Shown: positions 10,401 through 18,031 of the stretch, piece by piece
Position numbering within the stretch: position 1 is the first letter of the stretch
Layout of the letters: the number at the start of each line of letters is the position of its first letter
Assembly: GCA_029260235.1 (NCBI GenBank)
Contig: JAJDDP010000182.1
Location: 1-44,072 of the forward strand
Source: Phycisphaerae bacterium
Lineage (GTDB): Bacteria > Planctomycetota > Phycisphaerae > UBA1845
Length of the DNA stretch: 44,072 nt
Reading direction: 5' to 3'
Notes under the pieces: generated by a model
Told to the model about the DNA's origin: nothing
Databases searched by the model: none
Seen by the model: the letters and a program-made list of their open reading frames with translations, nothing else
Program-made: the position numbers and the translations under genes

Positions 10401-10522
10401 GGATACTGTTTCAGCAAATCGGCCCCACCCTGCTGTGCCGCGGCACCAACTGGGCAACTGAGCAAAGCCAACATTCCCAAGACCCGCATCACTTTGGTCC
10501 ACCTCAAACTCGGCATCTGCAT
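7412..10522 (-). CDS. Secreted multidomain protein: S41 peptidase-like, two Ig-like (Big_5) modules, LolA-like C-domain
   Basis: 1036 residues with a signal peptide (residues 12-30, cleavage near AAAQQ). Residues about 200-530 resemble S41 C-terminal processing peptidases: GLIIDLRLSNG matches the conserved strand and loop, and VGSRTESAAEAF matches the serine nucleophile turn. The following GSRTAGMPTE lacks the usual G-K-G lysine, so a Ser-Lys dyad is not certain. After a Pro/Asp/Thr-rich linker, two Ig-like modules share the motif 'I-R-F-D-(Q/R)-P-M-D-P' typical of Big_5 domains. Residues about 800-1010 form a beta-rich LolA/DUF2092-like domain. It is probably a periplasmic or surface protease-like protein. 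The open frame also has a second ATG at residue 3. Confidence 0.7.
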   Translation of the reverse strand: MQMPSLRWTKVMRVLGMLALLSCPVGAAAQQGGADLLKQYPATIGINDATGKQDCDWAFTPSDMFTLTSFRYAVDNRLTVETGPADLGIGHCEYGAVWALVIPRGEGRLVGNMVPQPGTITHVWMRFHPALLDQVFPAETVRLGDNPDIFESMQHIAKVKNISSWHNNGRLVIPPGQYLNLDIGTKENVRRFFAHDTSKKTLDYLPQFESRTVEDYTALDADVLAKCFDELCDALESKYARFALRPDVNWEELKAEFRPKAIEAGVKHKFAWVCSEMLSRFRDPGISLLVKGATVPVFIVPQVKNTNPSAHRLIFGRPNQAGRSILWTKTDAGVGIVSISSWNDTELANRFDEVLEKLRETEGLIIDLRLSNGMDEKAAIAIAARFAAAELTYGYSQKRSGEGLTDLTAKTPLTLQPRGPWTYEKPVCVLVGSRTESAAEAFVSMMELCSQVVTIGSRTAGMPTEHESVTLPADLSIVVPTAVRYAANGREMVGVGITPTVRFLINTESFMGQRDDLLVSAFERLAPESSVADSSTPAPLVVPETKPDTPDTEPPKVVFVYPARAATDAKPVTEIRIRFDQPMDPTAINLNWSEGSFKPMGPWRYDSKNNEFIIPAIMKPSEPQRITMNMEVNGQVISGFRSALGVLAKTHAWSFHTSPEEDIKSEEPPIVIGIEPAPGTTVGRLVPVRITFDRPMDPDHFHHITVEEEGKDPYGLPYFYVQYEPDSNTFVVPVLLPADFSGNLLFHGFRSVDKRHSLVPDVGYSTRLALLSSEHDSQLRVEARGAALIELLNQMAETRRSISSLIERVRITQFAPGRATIYNSTRSCEIEFRLLGDSKYYADVSSMMNRSFIIGSDGYNCWWFTETPKGKQLVTCPTKLVDNQFVVVCDPFQLGRYSAVEIADQNKLEYVGIVDLNGKPQHLVQGWFAMENMGKVSTNITRWWVDPTTFRLTQVNRDWASGSRILQEFTYKLVNEPISASMFVPPTGSDVRQLMPAPLNAQFDTRFLHVIDPSNGQASVRWGRQGSGGESAVGVR

Positions 10523-10732
10523 TTCTTGTCTTCCCTTGATACAATAACTAAGACCACCACCATTTGATCCATGCAGCCACGAGCTGCGATGCCCGCACGA
10601 ATGACTTCTCCACCACTGCTCCAGGATATCCGCTGTGCAGCAAAATCGTCAAGCTACCTCGCGATCCCTTAATACCGAACCGTTACAGGAACGGCATTTG
10701 CAGCCCGGGAAAGGGCATCCACCTCTACCATC

Positions 10733-11647
10733 TCATTTGATCAGCCGCTCCAACGCTTCGCGGTACTTAGCCGCTGTGTTGCGTGCAATTTCGTCGGGCA
10801 GCTGTGGACCCGGCGGCGTCCTGTCCCACTGACCCGCCTTGATCAACCCAGTCAAGTAATTACGCACATATTGCTTGTCGAAACTGTCCTGGTCGCGACC
10901 CGCTTCATACGCATCGGCCGGCCAAAACCGCGAGGAGTCTGGGGTCAGCACTTCATCGATGAGAATGTACTCGGGCGTGCCATCGGGCCCGATAATCTTG
11001 CCCCACTCAAACTTCGTATCGGCAATGATGATGCCGCGTTCCAGTGCGTATTCCGCCGCCCGCAGGTAAATGTCAACGCTCCGATCTCGAAGGAGTGCCA
11101 TGACCTCTCCACCCACTGCCTCAGTGGCCTGGGCGAACGATATGTTTTCGTCATGGCCCTCCTCAGCCTTGGTGGCCGGTGTGAAGATTGGTGCTGGAAG
11201 CTTGGAGCACTGTTCAAGGCCCGGCGCCAGCTCGACGCCGCAGACCGAACCCGTTGCGCAGTAATCAGCCCAGCCCGATCCTGCCAAGTAGCCGCGGACA
11301 ACGCATTCGATGGGCACCACCTCAGCCTTGCGGCAGCGCATGGTGCGGCCTCGAAGTTGATCCAGGCGACCTTCCAAGCCCTCCGGGGCCCGCTCTTCAA
11401 CGACCTCGATCAGATGATGGGCGACCGAATCGCCAAGCCAGTCAAACCAGAAGCGGCTGATGCGGGTCAACATTTCCCCCTTCCCAGGAATCGAGGTCGG
11501 CAAGACGACGTCATACGCGCTGATTCGATCCGTGGCGATCAGCAACAGCTCCTCGCCCACGTCGTAAATGTCGCGGACCTTGCCCTGCCGCCGAACCAGG
11601 CCAGGTAGGTTTGTTTCTCGAACGGTCATGTCATTCGCCGCAGTCAT
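10733..11647 (-). CDS. purC: Phosphoribosylaminoimidazole-succinocarboxamide synthase (SAICAR synthetase)
   Basis: 304 residues, the length of the longer (yeast-type) SAICAR synthetases. It catalyses the ATP-dependent joining of CAIR and aspartate in de novo purine synthesis. Visible family signatures are RQGKVRDIYDVG with the nucleotide-binding lysine, ATDRISAYDVVLP, the catalytic region ECVVRGYLAGSGW, and IIIADTKFEWG followed by LIDEVLTPDSSRFWP. The start is the ATG at 11647 with AAGGAT about 10 bases upstream; a second ATG six codons in is possible. It is divergent from the dehydrogenase gene, with 102 bases between them. Confidence 0.96.
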   Translation of the reverse strand: MTAANDMTVRETNLPGLVRRQGKVRDIYDVGEELLLIATDRISAYDVVLPTSIPGKGEMLTRISRFWFDWLGDSVAHHLIEVVEERAPEGLEGRLDQLRGRTMRCRKAEVVPIECVVRGYLAGSGWADYCATGSVCGVELAPGLEQCSKLPAPIFTPATKAEEGHDENISFAQATEAVGGEVMALLRDRSVDIYLRAAEYALERGIIIADTKFEWGKIIGPDGTPEYILIDEVLTPDSSRFWPADAYEAGRDQDSFDKQYVRNYLTGLIKAGQWDRTPPGPQLPDEIARNTAAKYREALERLIK

Positions 11648-11680
11648 GGTCTTGGGATCCTTAGTATCGCTTGGTCTGGG

Positions 11681-11708
11681 TTGTCCTAAGCAATGCCGTT
11701 CTTATACT
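11681..11708 (+). promoter_or_regulatory. Probable sigma-70-type promoter of the dehydrogenase gene
   Basis: TTGTCC at 11681-11686 and TATACT at 11703-11708 are separated by 16 bases. Transcription would start near 11715, followed by the ribosome binding site GAGGAG and the ATG at 11750. Based on sequence match only. Confidence 0.45.
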
Positions 11709-11749
11709 CGACCCAGGGCAGTCTCGCCCCTTCTTGAGGAGCAGAATCT

Positions 11750-12706
11750 ATGGACCACAACGTCTACGTCACCGGGCCTATCCCAGAGCTTGCCCTGGCT
11801 GATTTGAGTCGCCACTGTTCCCAGCTCGACATCGGGCCAGCAGGGTCAACCGCGACCCGGGATGTGCTCCTGGCTGGATTAGCCGGTCGGGATGCCGTGC
11901 TTTGTTCGATTCGTGACCGAATGGACGCGCAGGCCATCCAGGCGGTTGGCCCCAGCTGCCAAGTGTTGGCCAGCTTTGGGGTGGGGGTTGATCATATCGA
12001 TCTGGAAGCCGCCCGCTCCCGAGGGATCGTGGTGACCAACACGCCCGGGGTCTTGACCGATGCGACGGCTGATCTGACCTGGGCGCTGATCCTTGCCACC
12101 GCCCGCCAAATCACCCAAGGCGACCGCTTCGCCCGTTCAGGCCGGTGGGAAGGCTGGGAACCCCTGCAAATGCTGGGATTGGACATCACCAATAAGACGC
12201 TGGGGATCGTGGGGGCGGGCCGCATCGGTACTGCCGTCGGATTACGCTCAGTCGGCTTCCGAATGAAGATCTGCTACGTCGGTCATCGAGCATCAGCGGA
12301 ACTAGATGCCGTCGGGGCTGATCGCGTCGATTTGCGGCAATGCCTAGCCGAAGCAGACTTCGTGACCCTGCATATGCCGCTGACCGACGATACCCGTCAC
12401 TTGGTCGGAGAGGTTGAGCTGGGCCAGATGAAGGCGTCAGCTATACTGATCAATACGGCCCGTGGGCCAGTGGTCGATGAAAAAGCGTTGATCGTTGCCC
12501 TAAGTGAAGGCCAAATCGCCGGGGCGGGATTGGACGTGTACGAGCGAGAACCAGCCATCCCCGAGGAACTGGCCAAGCTAGAGAACGTGGTCTGCCTACC
12601 CCACCTGGGCAGCGCTACCATCGAGACCCGCCTGAAGATGGGCCAAATCGCAGTCGCCAATCTTCTAGCTGTCCTCTCAGGGAAAGCCCCGATCAATCCG
12701 GTATGA
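11750..12706 (+). CDS. D-2-hydroxyacid dehydrogenase (glyoxylate/hydroxypyruvate reductase-like)
   Basis: 318 residues. FGVGVDHIDL and NTPGVLTDATADLTWALIL match the catalytic-domain signatures of the D-isomer-specific 2-hydroxyacid dehydrogenases. GIVGAGRIGTAVG is the Rossmann NAD(P)-binding glycine motif. INTARGPVVDE, the glutamate in DVYEREP and the catalytic histidine in LPHLGSATIETR complete the active site. The SATIETR end is most like glyoxylate reductase/GRHPR enzymes, which reduce glyoxylate or hydroxypyruvate. Cytoplasmic. The ribosome binding site GAGGAG lies 9 bases before the ATG. Confidence 0.92.
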   Translation: MDHNVYVTGPIPELALADLSRHCSQLDIGPAGSTATRDVLLAGLAGRDAVLCSIRDRMDAQAIQAVGPSCQVLASFGVGVDHIDLEAARSRGIVVTNTPGVLTDATADLTWALILATARQITQGDRFARSGRWEGWEPLQMLGLDITNKTLGIVGAGRIGTAVGLRSVGFRMKICYVGHRASAELDAVGADRVDLRQCLAEADFVTLHMPLTDDTRHLVGEVELGQMKASAILINTARGPVVDEKALIVALSEGQIAGAGLDVYEREPAIPEELAKLENVVCLPHLGSATIETRLKMGQIAVANLLAVLSGKAPINPV

Positions 12707-12808
12707 ATGGCAGGCGTCCATTGGCTTGATGGGGGGGGCTGCCGATTGACAAAGTAACTGCTTGATTGGTAAGACTTTGTCAGTTCGAGGGAAACTTCAC
12801 CTTTTCCC

Positions 12809-12837
12809 TTGACCGGCCTAGACGACTGGTCTATTCT
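12809..12837 (+). promoter_or_regulatory. Promoter with an embedded palindromic operator, upstream of the TetR gene
   Basis: TTGACC (12809-12814) and TATTCT (12832-12837) are separated by 17 bases. The spacer and the start of the -10 element hold the perfect inverted repeat TAGAC-GACTG-GTCTA (12819-12833). A repressor bound there would block RNA polymerase, so autoregulation by the TetR protein that follows is likely. Confidence 0.6.
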
Positions 12838-12864
12838 GTTCTTGAAGACTGGAGGGTTCGCCCA

Positions 12865-13449
12865 GTGGCTGACCCCACGACTCGACAAAAATTGATTGAT
12901 GCAGGCATCCAGGCGGTGCTTGCCGGTAGCTACCACGGAGTCGGTCTGTCAAAGATTCTGGCAGACGCCGGCGTGCCCAAGGGGTCGTTCTACCACTATT
13001 TTCAGTCGAAGGAGGATTTCGGCGTCTCCTTGATCGAGCATTCAGGTCAGCGGCAGGCTGAGATGATCCAGGAAGTGCTCACGGATCGGCGCAAGAAGCC
13101 GTCGGAACGCTTGCAGGCCTTTCTGGAAATAGTCCGAGACTGCGTGGAGGAGAACGACTATCAGGCACCTTGCCTCGTCGGCAAGTTGGCCCAAGAGCTG
13201 GGCAATCTGAGCGATCCGATGCGTGAAGCCATCCGCTTTGCCCTAAACCAGCGCTGCTCCATTTTGGCTAAATGCATCGCCGAAGGGCAGAAGGATGGCG
13301 AGATTTCGTCACAAGAGCCCGCGGAGATCCTTGCGGATTTCGTTAACGACTCGCTGGAAGGCGCACGGGTGCGCATGAGCATCGAACGCAACAGCAAACC
13401 GATGGATCAGATGATCGAGCTGGTGGTGGGATCCCTGCTGCGGGGCTGA
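12865..13449 (+). CDS. TetR/AcrR family transcriptional regulator (NemR-like)
   Basis: 194 residues from a GTG start at 12865. GGAGGG lies 8 bases upstream, and the N-terminal helix begins directly after the start; the upstream extension of the open frame overlaps the promoter and is not coding. The helix-turn-helix reads GVGLSKILADAGVPKGSFYHYF, the standard TetR recognition segment. The C-terminal ligand domain contains APCLVGKLAQELGNLSDPMR, a pattern I associate with NemR/AcuR-type regulators, in which a cysteine at this place senses electrophiles. Sensing by the single C-x-V-x-K-L cysteine is inference. It probably represses itself and the DinB gene downstream. Confidence 0.88.
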   Translation: MADPTTRQKLIDAGIQAVLAGSYHGVGLSKILADAGVPKGSFYHYFQSKEDFGVSLIEHSGQRQAEMIQEVLTDRRKKPSERLQAFLEIVRDCVEENDYQAPCLVGKLAQELGNLSDPMREAIRFALNQRCSILAKCIAEGQKDGEISSQEPAEILADFVNDSLEGARVRMSIERNSKPMDQMIELVVGSLLRG

Positions 13450-13457
13450 TTTTTTGT

Positions 13458-13480
13458 GACCGGTCCAGAAGCGACCGGTC
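13458..13480. promoter_or_regulatory. Two direct copies of the palindrome GACCGGTC upstream of the DinB gene
   Basis: GACCGGTC occurs at 13458-13465 and 13473-13480, 15 bases apart, directly after the TetR stop codon. A related GACCGG lies at the -35 of the TetR promoter (12811). AT-rich TAGATA and GATAAT at 13484-13495 could be a -10 element. The arrangement suggests a regulator site in the promoter of the next gene. A short perfect hairpin (13503-13521, CAGCGGCA/TGCCGCTG) follows in the leader. Confidence 0.45.
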
Positions 13481-13583
13481 GCCTAGATAGATAATGTACC
13501 TGCAGCGGCAAGGTGCCGCTGTCGCAATGATGAATAGATAACTGGACGTTTCATTCTGTCGCTGGCGCGAAAGGAAGTAGCAC

Positions 13584-14102
13584 ATGACTGATGCCAAGAA
13601 AGTTCTGTTGAGCCAACTCCAGGCGGGGGCAGGCATTATCAAAATGATGACGGCCGACCTGACCGACGAGGAGTACTTCACGCCGGTGAGCGAAAACGGC
13701 GTCCACACCGCCTGGGCTTTGTGCCACCTTGCCCGCACCGAAGACTTTTTTGTCTCCACTCTGACCGGCACGGACCAACTTCTTCCCCCGTGTTTGCATG
13801 ACATCGGAAATGCAGGTGGCCCCTGTGAAACCGACGCGAGCAAGTATCCCTCCCGCACGGAAATCGACAAAGCGTTCGCCGATTCCCGTGCCCAGACCGT
13901 CGCAGCCATCGACAATATGACCAAGGAAGAATGGGATGCAACTGCCCCCGAGGGCTTGCCGCTGCCCGAAGCCTTCACCAGCAAAGGGCTCTATTGGGGC
14001 CTGCAAGCCGTGCATCAGTTCTGGCACATCGGCCAAATCGCTTCATGCCGCACGGCCATGAACAAACCAAAACTGATCACCCGAGAAGAACAGCCTGCCT
14101 AA
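13584..14102 (+). CDS. DinB-family protein
   Basis: 172 residues forming the four-helix bundle of the DinB/YfiT superfamily. Conserved histidines that bind a metal are visible in HTAWALCHLARTEDFF and in VHQFWHIGQI. Members include thiol-S-transferases that use bacillithiol or mycothiol as well as many proteins of unknown role; the reaction here is not known. An AAAGGAAG ribosome binding site lies 8 bases before the ATG at 13584. Lying behind a NemR-like regulator, a role in electrophile or oxidant detoxification is a reasonable guess. A strong terminator follows at 14172. Confidence 0.85.
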   Translation: MTDAKKVLLSQLQAGAGIIKMMTADLTDEEYFTPVSENGVHTAWALCHLARTEDFFVSTLTGTDQLLPPCLHDIGNAGGPCETDASKYPSRTEIDKAFADSRAQTVAAIDNMTKEEWDATAPEGLPLPEAFTSKGLYWGLQAVHQFWHIGQIASCRTAMNKPKLITREEQPA

Positions 14103-14171
14103 ACCGCAGCCTCATTGGGCTGCAGACGCATCGCAGAAGTCGAACTCTTCTGCCTCCTGCAACGAAGCAAG

Positions 14172-14218
14172 CGAACACCGGGATAAGTGCCCGCGCTCGG
14201 TGTTCGTTTTGCTTTTTT
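14172..14218 (+). terminator. Rho-independent terminator of the TetR-DinB unit
   Basis: The stem CGAACACCG / CGGTGTTCG (14172-14180 with 14198-14206) is followed by TTTTGCTTTTTT. It lies 70 bases after the DinB stop codon. Confidence 0.85.
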
Positions 14219-14296
14219 ACGGCCTACCCGATCAACGGCGAAAATCCCGACTTCGGGCATCGCGTGATGATGGCCGGAGGGATGATCTGCAAGTTC

Positions 14297-14338
14297 CCAA
14301 AAAACAGGGAAGCGCGAGCCGATCGCGCTTCCCTGTTT
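14297..14338 (-). terminator. Terminator of the LolA-like gene, perfect 16-bp stem
   Basis: A perfect 16-bp inverted repeat (14302-14317 with 14323-14338) encloses a 5-base loop. Read on the minus strand it ends in a run of six T residues, so it should stop transcription of the gene ending at 14387. With the terminator at 14172 it insulates the two convergent genes. Confidence 0.85.
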
Positions 14339-14386
14339 GTTGTGTTGAGGTCTATCGGCATCGAGTGACGCCGCGCACTTCTCTGG

Positions 14387-15133
14387 TTACGGGGCAAAGT
14401 CGTCCGACAGAGTGTAGCCTTCAGGCTTGGTCAGGGTGAAGGTCTTGTCGTCGATCTTGGGATTGGCATCCAACTTGGTCAAGATCAAATGCGTGTGCCT
14501 GGTTCCATTGCCGTCGCGCATCGGCGAAATGCGGTCACAACGTCTCGGCAGGAAGTCCTTCTTGGACATGTACCACTCAGCGACCTGATTGTTCGCGTTC
14601 TTGTAATTGACCCTGATGTGGTAGCAGTCTTCGTCGCCGATCTTGACCGAACCGAGCAGCTCAGTTTTCTCGGCATTGATTTCGTCGGAGAACGGTGTCG
14701 GGTGAATGAACTCGATCATCAGCAGGGCTTGGGCCATTTGTCCACCACGACCCAAGACAGCTGGGTCCATGTCCGCGTAGACCGTCTTGTCCTTGTGCTC
14801 GATGAGATAGAAGTCTTCTCCGTTAGAGCCAACCTTGATGCTGCGGACCTCTTCGGAATCGGGCATCTTCACCTTGACATCGACGCACATCTTGCCGGGC
14901 ATCATGGAATCGCCTTCGCCGGCGACAAAAATCACGTCGCCTTCCATTGTAGGCGTCTGCTTGGCTGCAGCACCCTCAGCGCCAAATCTGGCGTGGTAGC
15001 TGACCGTTTTGACTGCCTTGGCGGCTGCGTCCACTTTCTTAAGAATTTCTACGGGGTCAGTCAGGTCTCCGGCGAAAACGTTTGTGCCCAACCCGATGCA
15101 CAGCGCTAGAGTCGCCATCATCGTTCGTTTCAT
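14387..15133 (-). CDS. Periplasmic DUF2092/LolA-like protein
   Basis: 248 residues with a signal peptide (residues 1-21, cut at VFAGD). The mature part is beta-rich, with the order seen in DUF2092/LolA-LolB-fold proteins: an N-terminal helix (DPVEILKKVDAAAKAVKTVSYHARF), strands with VGSNGEDFYLIEHKDKTVYADMDP, and the late CYHIRVNY / EWYMSKKDFLPRRCDR segments. Such proteins are outer-membrane-lipoprotein sorting-like or of unknown role. The C-domain of the protein ending at 7412 looks similar. The ribosome binding site AGGAGA is well placed before the ATG at 15133. Confidence 0.75.
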   Translation of the reverse strand: MKRTMMATLALCIGLGTNVFAGDLTDPVEILKKVDAAAKAVKTVSYHARFGAEGAAAKQTPTMEGDVIFVAGEGDSMMPGKMCVDVKVKMPDSEEVRSIKVGSNGEDFYLIEHKDKTVYADMDPAVLGRGGQMAQALLMIEFIHPTPFSDEINAEKTELLGSVKIGDEDCYHIRVNYKNANNQVAEWYMSKKDFLPRRCDRISPMRDGNGTRHTHLILTKLDANPKIDDKTFTLTKPEGYTLSDDFAP

Positions 15134-15334
15134 CGCAATTCTCCTATTCGTGCTGCAGTGGTTTCATTCATGCCCGAAAGTGCCAACCGGTCAGCATACC
15201 ACCGGCAAACAGGCGCATCCAGCCATGGCGGCTGCTTTGTGCCCGGGTCAACAACTTCCCACAACAATTGCGTCTCGCCTGGGAGCTTTTCCCGGGCAAG
15301 ACGTAGGCTGTAACCGCCTCGACGGCAAAGAGAT

Positions 15335-15375
15335 AGGGCTTTGGGCTGCTCCCTGAAGAAGCTGCCCAAAGCCCT
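15335..15375 (-). terminator. Probable terminator downstream of ahcY
   Basis: A 12-bp perfect inverted repeat AGGGCTTTGGGC / GCCCAAAGCCCT (15335-15346, 15364-15375) lies 60 bases past the ahcY stop. The T-tract on the minus strand is poor (ATCTCTTTG). Apart from this hairpin, the 15134-15436 gap shows no gene. Confidence 0.5.
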
Positions 15376-15436
15376 TGCATTCGATCGCGCGGTAGCTAGC
15401 CAGCTGGCTAGAAGGACCGGCTTAGACTGGCCCGGT

Positions 15437-16873
15437 TTAGTAGCGGTAGTGCTCCGCCTTGTAGGGACCATCCACATCGATACCGAGGTAATCAGCCTGC
15501 TCGGCCGTCAGCTTGGTCAGGCTCACGCCCAGTTGCTTGAGGTGCAGGCGGGCTACTTTTTCATCCAAGTGCTTGGGGAGGAGATAGACTTGATTGCCGT
15601 ACTCGTCGGGCTTGGTGTTCAACTCGATCTGGGCCATCACCTGGTTGGTGAAGCTGTTGCTCATCACAAAACTAGGATGGCCTGTCGCGCATCCCAGGTT
15701 CACCAAACGTCCCTCAGCCAGCACAATCACGCCATGGCCATCGGCGAAAACCCACTCGGCGACTTGCGGCTTGATGTCTGACTTCTTGATGCCTGGAGTC
15801 TTCTTGAGGCCTGCCATGTCGATTTCGTTATCGAAGTGGCCAATGTTGCAGACGATGGCTTTGTTCTTCATCTTGCTCATGTGCTCAGCCATGATGACGT
15901 TGTAGCAGCCGGTGGTGGTCACAAATACATCGCCCCGGGCTACGATCTCATCCAGGGTGCGGACCTCGAAGCCTTCCATCGAGGCTTGCAGGGCGCAGAT
16001 AGGATCGATTTCAGTAATGATTACCCGAGCGCCCTGACCGCGGAGACTCTGAGCACAACCCTTACCCACATCGCCGTAGCCGCAGACGACGGCGACCTTG
16101 CCCGAGAGCATGACGTCGGTGGCTCGCATGATGCCATCGACCAGCGAGTGGCGGCAGCCGTACAGGTTATCGAACTTGCTCTTGGTGACGCTGTCGTTAA
16201 TGTTGATGGCTGGGAAGAGGAGCGTGCCGGCTTCTGCTCGCTGGCACAGGCGGTGAACGCCGGTTGTAGTTTCTTCGCTGACGCCCCTTAGCTCGGCGAC
16301 GACCTTGTGCCATCGCTGGGGATCCTTGGTCAACTCATCCCGCAACAGGGCATAGATGACAGCCATCTCCTCGTTGTCCGCTTGATCGGGATCGGGCATG
16401 GAGCCATCCTTGGCGAAGGCGTCCTCAAACTCGTAGCCCAGGTGGATCAGCATGGTGGCATCCCCGCCGTCGTCGACGATGAGCTGCGGGCCTCCCTCGG
16501 GAAAGGTCAATGCCTGGTTCGTACACCACCAATACTCCTCCAGCGTTTCACCCTTCCAGGCAAACACAGGTACGTCAGCCTTGGCGATTGCTGCGGCTGC
16601 GTGGTCTTGGGTACTAAAGATGTTGCAGCTGGCCCAGCGGACGTCGGCTCCCAAATCGACCAACGTCTCGATCAGGACAGCCGTCTGGATGGTCATGTGC
16701 AACGACCCCATGACCCGAGTGCCGGCCAAGGGCTGCTGTGCCTTGAATTCTCGGCGGATGGACATCAACCCGGGCATTTCGTGCTCAGCCAGGACGATCT
16801 CTTTGCGGCCAAAGTCGGCCTGCGAGAGGTCTGCCACTTTGTAGTCAGTTGCGGTCGCAGTTGCGCTAGTCAT
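15437..16873 (-). CDS. ahcY: Adenosylhomocysteinase (S-adenosylhomocysteine hydrolase)
   Basis: 478 residues. It hydrolyses S-adenosylhomocysteine to adenosine and homocysteine in the activated methyl cycle and uses tightly bound NAD. Visible family features are the N-terminal [46 protein letters not shown], the NAD motif [13 protein letters not shown] and the C-terminal [11 protein letters not shown]. The length matches the longer bacterial form with the insertion near residue 150. The ATG at 16873 follows TTTTTTTTGGAG, a good ribosome binding site; the longer open frame to 16936 is not needed. The gene lies 130 bases downstream of an ArsR-methyltransferase gene on the same strand. Confidence 0.97.
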   Translation of the reverse strand: MTSATATATDYKVADLSQADFGRKEIVLAEHEMPGLMSIRREFKAQQPLAGTRVMGSLHMTIQTAVLIETLVDLGADVRWASCNIFSTQDHAAAAIAKADVPVFAWKGETLEEYWWCTNQALTFPEGGPQLIVDDGGDATMLIHLGYEFEDAFAKDGSMPDPDQADNEEMAVIYALLRDELTKDPQRWHKVVAELRGVSEETTTGVHRLCQRAEAGTLLFPAININDSVTKSKFDNLYGCRHSLVDGIMRATDVMLSGKVAVVCGYGDVGKGCAQSLRGQGARVIITEIDPICALQASMEGFEVRTLDEIVARGDVFVTTTGCYNVIMAEHMSKMKNKAIVCNIGHFDNEIDMAGLKKTPGIKKSDIKPQVAEWVFADGHGVIVLAEGRLVNLGCATGHPSFVMSNSFTNQVMAQIELNTKPDEYGNQVYLLPKHLDEKVARLHLKQLGVSLTKLTAEQADYLGIDVDGPYKAEHYRY

Positions 16874-17003
16874 CGTATACTCCAAAAAAAACAATCGTTG
16901 ATCGTTGTCCATCTCGTCAATTCCCGTGCCCCGCAATCAATATCGGCGGCTCCGGGAAACAGTTCCACAGCGAGCAGGGGCGCATTTTGGCGCCTTTTAG
17001 AAT

Positions 17004-17960
17004 CTAGTTCGATCGCTTGGCGACCAATACATAAAGAGCGGGCGCATCGGGCGCTTTGTCGCTCGTTGCCTGGGCAGAGGAGAGCGGAAAAGACCGAACC
17101 TCCTCGAACCCGGCGCTCTCGAACTGTTGAGCAAGGAAGGCCGGCTCGAATCCCCACCAGCGGTCCTGCATCAGTTCAAAGAATTCCGTGCGTTGATGCA
17201 TCTCCTGTTCGACAATCAATACGCTGCCACCAGGTTTGACCACGCGGGCTAACTCTGCCACCGCTTCAGGCGGCGAGGGAACGTGGTGCAACACCAGAAT
17301 GGCCACGGCCAAATCCGTCGCCGCGTCTTGAATGGGCAGCCGCGATAAATCACCCGTTCGAAAATCAACGTTGCTAGTCTCAGCCAAGTCGGGCCGGCTG
17401 CGGGCGACATCCAGCATGGCTGGTACAGGGTCCACCGCAATCACTTGCCGGAATGTCCGAGAGAGCAAGGGCAGCAGGTCTCCTGTACCAGTGCCAATGT
17501 CGGTCACTCGCCATTCGTGCGGTAAGAGAGCTGCCAGTGCTTCAAACTGAAAGGCAGCCCCGAAACAATCCAACCGGATCTGTGCCCAGCGGTGCCCAAC
17601 CCGCTCAAAAAACGACTCGGTTTCGCTCTGCCGCTGGCGAAGAACCTGAGCAAGTCGCCCAGCCAGCACCTGGGGAATCGGCTGATCAGCCAGCCAGCCC
17701 AGCACATGCCCATGCAGGTCAGCCACAGGATCCCCATTCGCCAGGTTTGCGGCGGCTGAGTAGATCACCGTAGCCCCCTCCCGCCGGTCCTGAATAAGCC
17801 CCGCATCCCGCAAGACCTTCAAGTGCCGGGAGACCGTAGACTGTGGCAATCGGAGCACGTCAACAAGATCTGATACCATAAGCTCTTGCTGACAAAGGAT
17901 TTGCAAAACCCTCTGGCGAGTCGTATCCGCCGCAGCTCTGAAGAGTATCTCGCTAGTCAT
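17004..17960 (-). CDS. ArsR-family regulator fused to a SAM-dependent methyltransferase domain
   Basis: 318 residues. Residues 1-85 are an ArsR winged helix: ELMVSDLVDVLRLPQSTVSRHLKVLRDAGLIQDRREGATVIYS holds the recognition helix and wing. No metal-site cysteine pair is present in the usual helix. Residues about 140-300 are a class I methyltransferase fold, with the SAM loop VTDIGTGTGDLLPLL, the acidic end of strand 2 (VIAVDPV) and the late motif LARVVKPGGSVLIVEQE. Standing just before ahcY, the protein probably senses SAM or SAH and controls methyl-cycle genes (inference). It may bind the overlapping palindromes at 17970. Known ArsR regulators of SAH metabolism (SahR type) make this plausible. 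Confidence 0.85.
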   Translation of the reverse strand: MTSEILFRAAADTTRQRVLQILCQQELMVSDLVDVLRLPQSTVSRHLKVLRDAGLIQDRREGATVIYSAAANLANGDPVADLHGHVLGWLADQPIPQVLAGRLAQVLRQRQSETESFFERVGHRWAQIRLDCFGAAFQFEALAALLPHEWRVTDIGTGTGDLLPLLSRTFRQVIAVDPVPAMLDVARSRPDLAETSNVDFRTGDLSRLPIQDAATDLAVAILVLHHVPSPPEAVAELARVVKPGGSVLIVEQEMHQRTEFFELMQDRWWGFEPAFLAQQFESAGFEEVRSFPLSSAQATSDKAPDAPALYVLVAKRSN

Positions 17961-17969
17961 GGGCTAAAT

Positions 17970-17995
17970 ATCCGAACATCCGGATTATCGGATAG
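17970..17995. promoter_or_regulatory. Nested inverted repeat upstream of the ArsR-methyltransferase gene
   Basis: The outer arms TATCCG / CGGATA (17970-17975, 17990-17995) enclose the 8-bp palindrome ATCCGGAT (17979-17986). It begins 10 bases upstream of the ATG at 17960, a usual place for an autoregulatory ArsR-type operator. The element insertion at 18032 lies 36 bases further upstream. Confidence 0.55.
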
Positions 17996-18026
17996 ATTGG
18001 CGATCCTGTCAAGAATATAATCCTGG

Positions 18027-18031
18027 TATCC
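18027..18031. repeat. Left target-site duplication TATCC
   Basis: TATCC directly precedes the TG that opens the Mu-like element and is repeated exactly after the closing CA at 27160. A 5-bp duplication is the hallmark of Mu-type transposition. Confidence 0.85.

Noticed and set aside
12766..12864. Upstream extension of the TetR protein
   Set aside because: It overlaps the promoter and operator, and the GTG at 12865 has a strong ribosome binding site and the usual TetR N-terminal length.
13503..13521. Perfect 8-bp hairpin as a terminator between the TetR and DinB genes
   Set aside because: No T-tract follows. It is more likely a leader structure or chance GC repeat.
16874..17003. SAH or SAM riboswitch in the leader of ahcY
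   Set aside because: The leader has some GC-rich complementarity but I cannot match it to the conserved cores of SAH or SAM riboswitches. An RNA family search (covariance model) of these 130 bases would decide.
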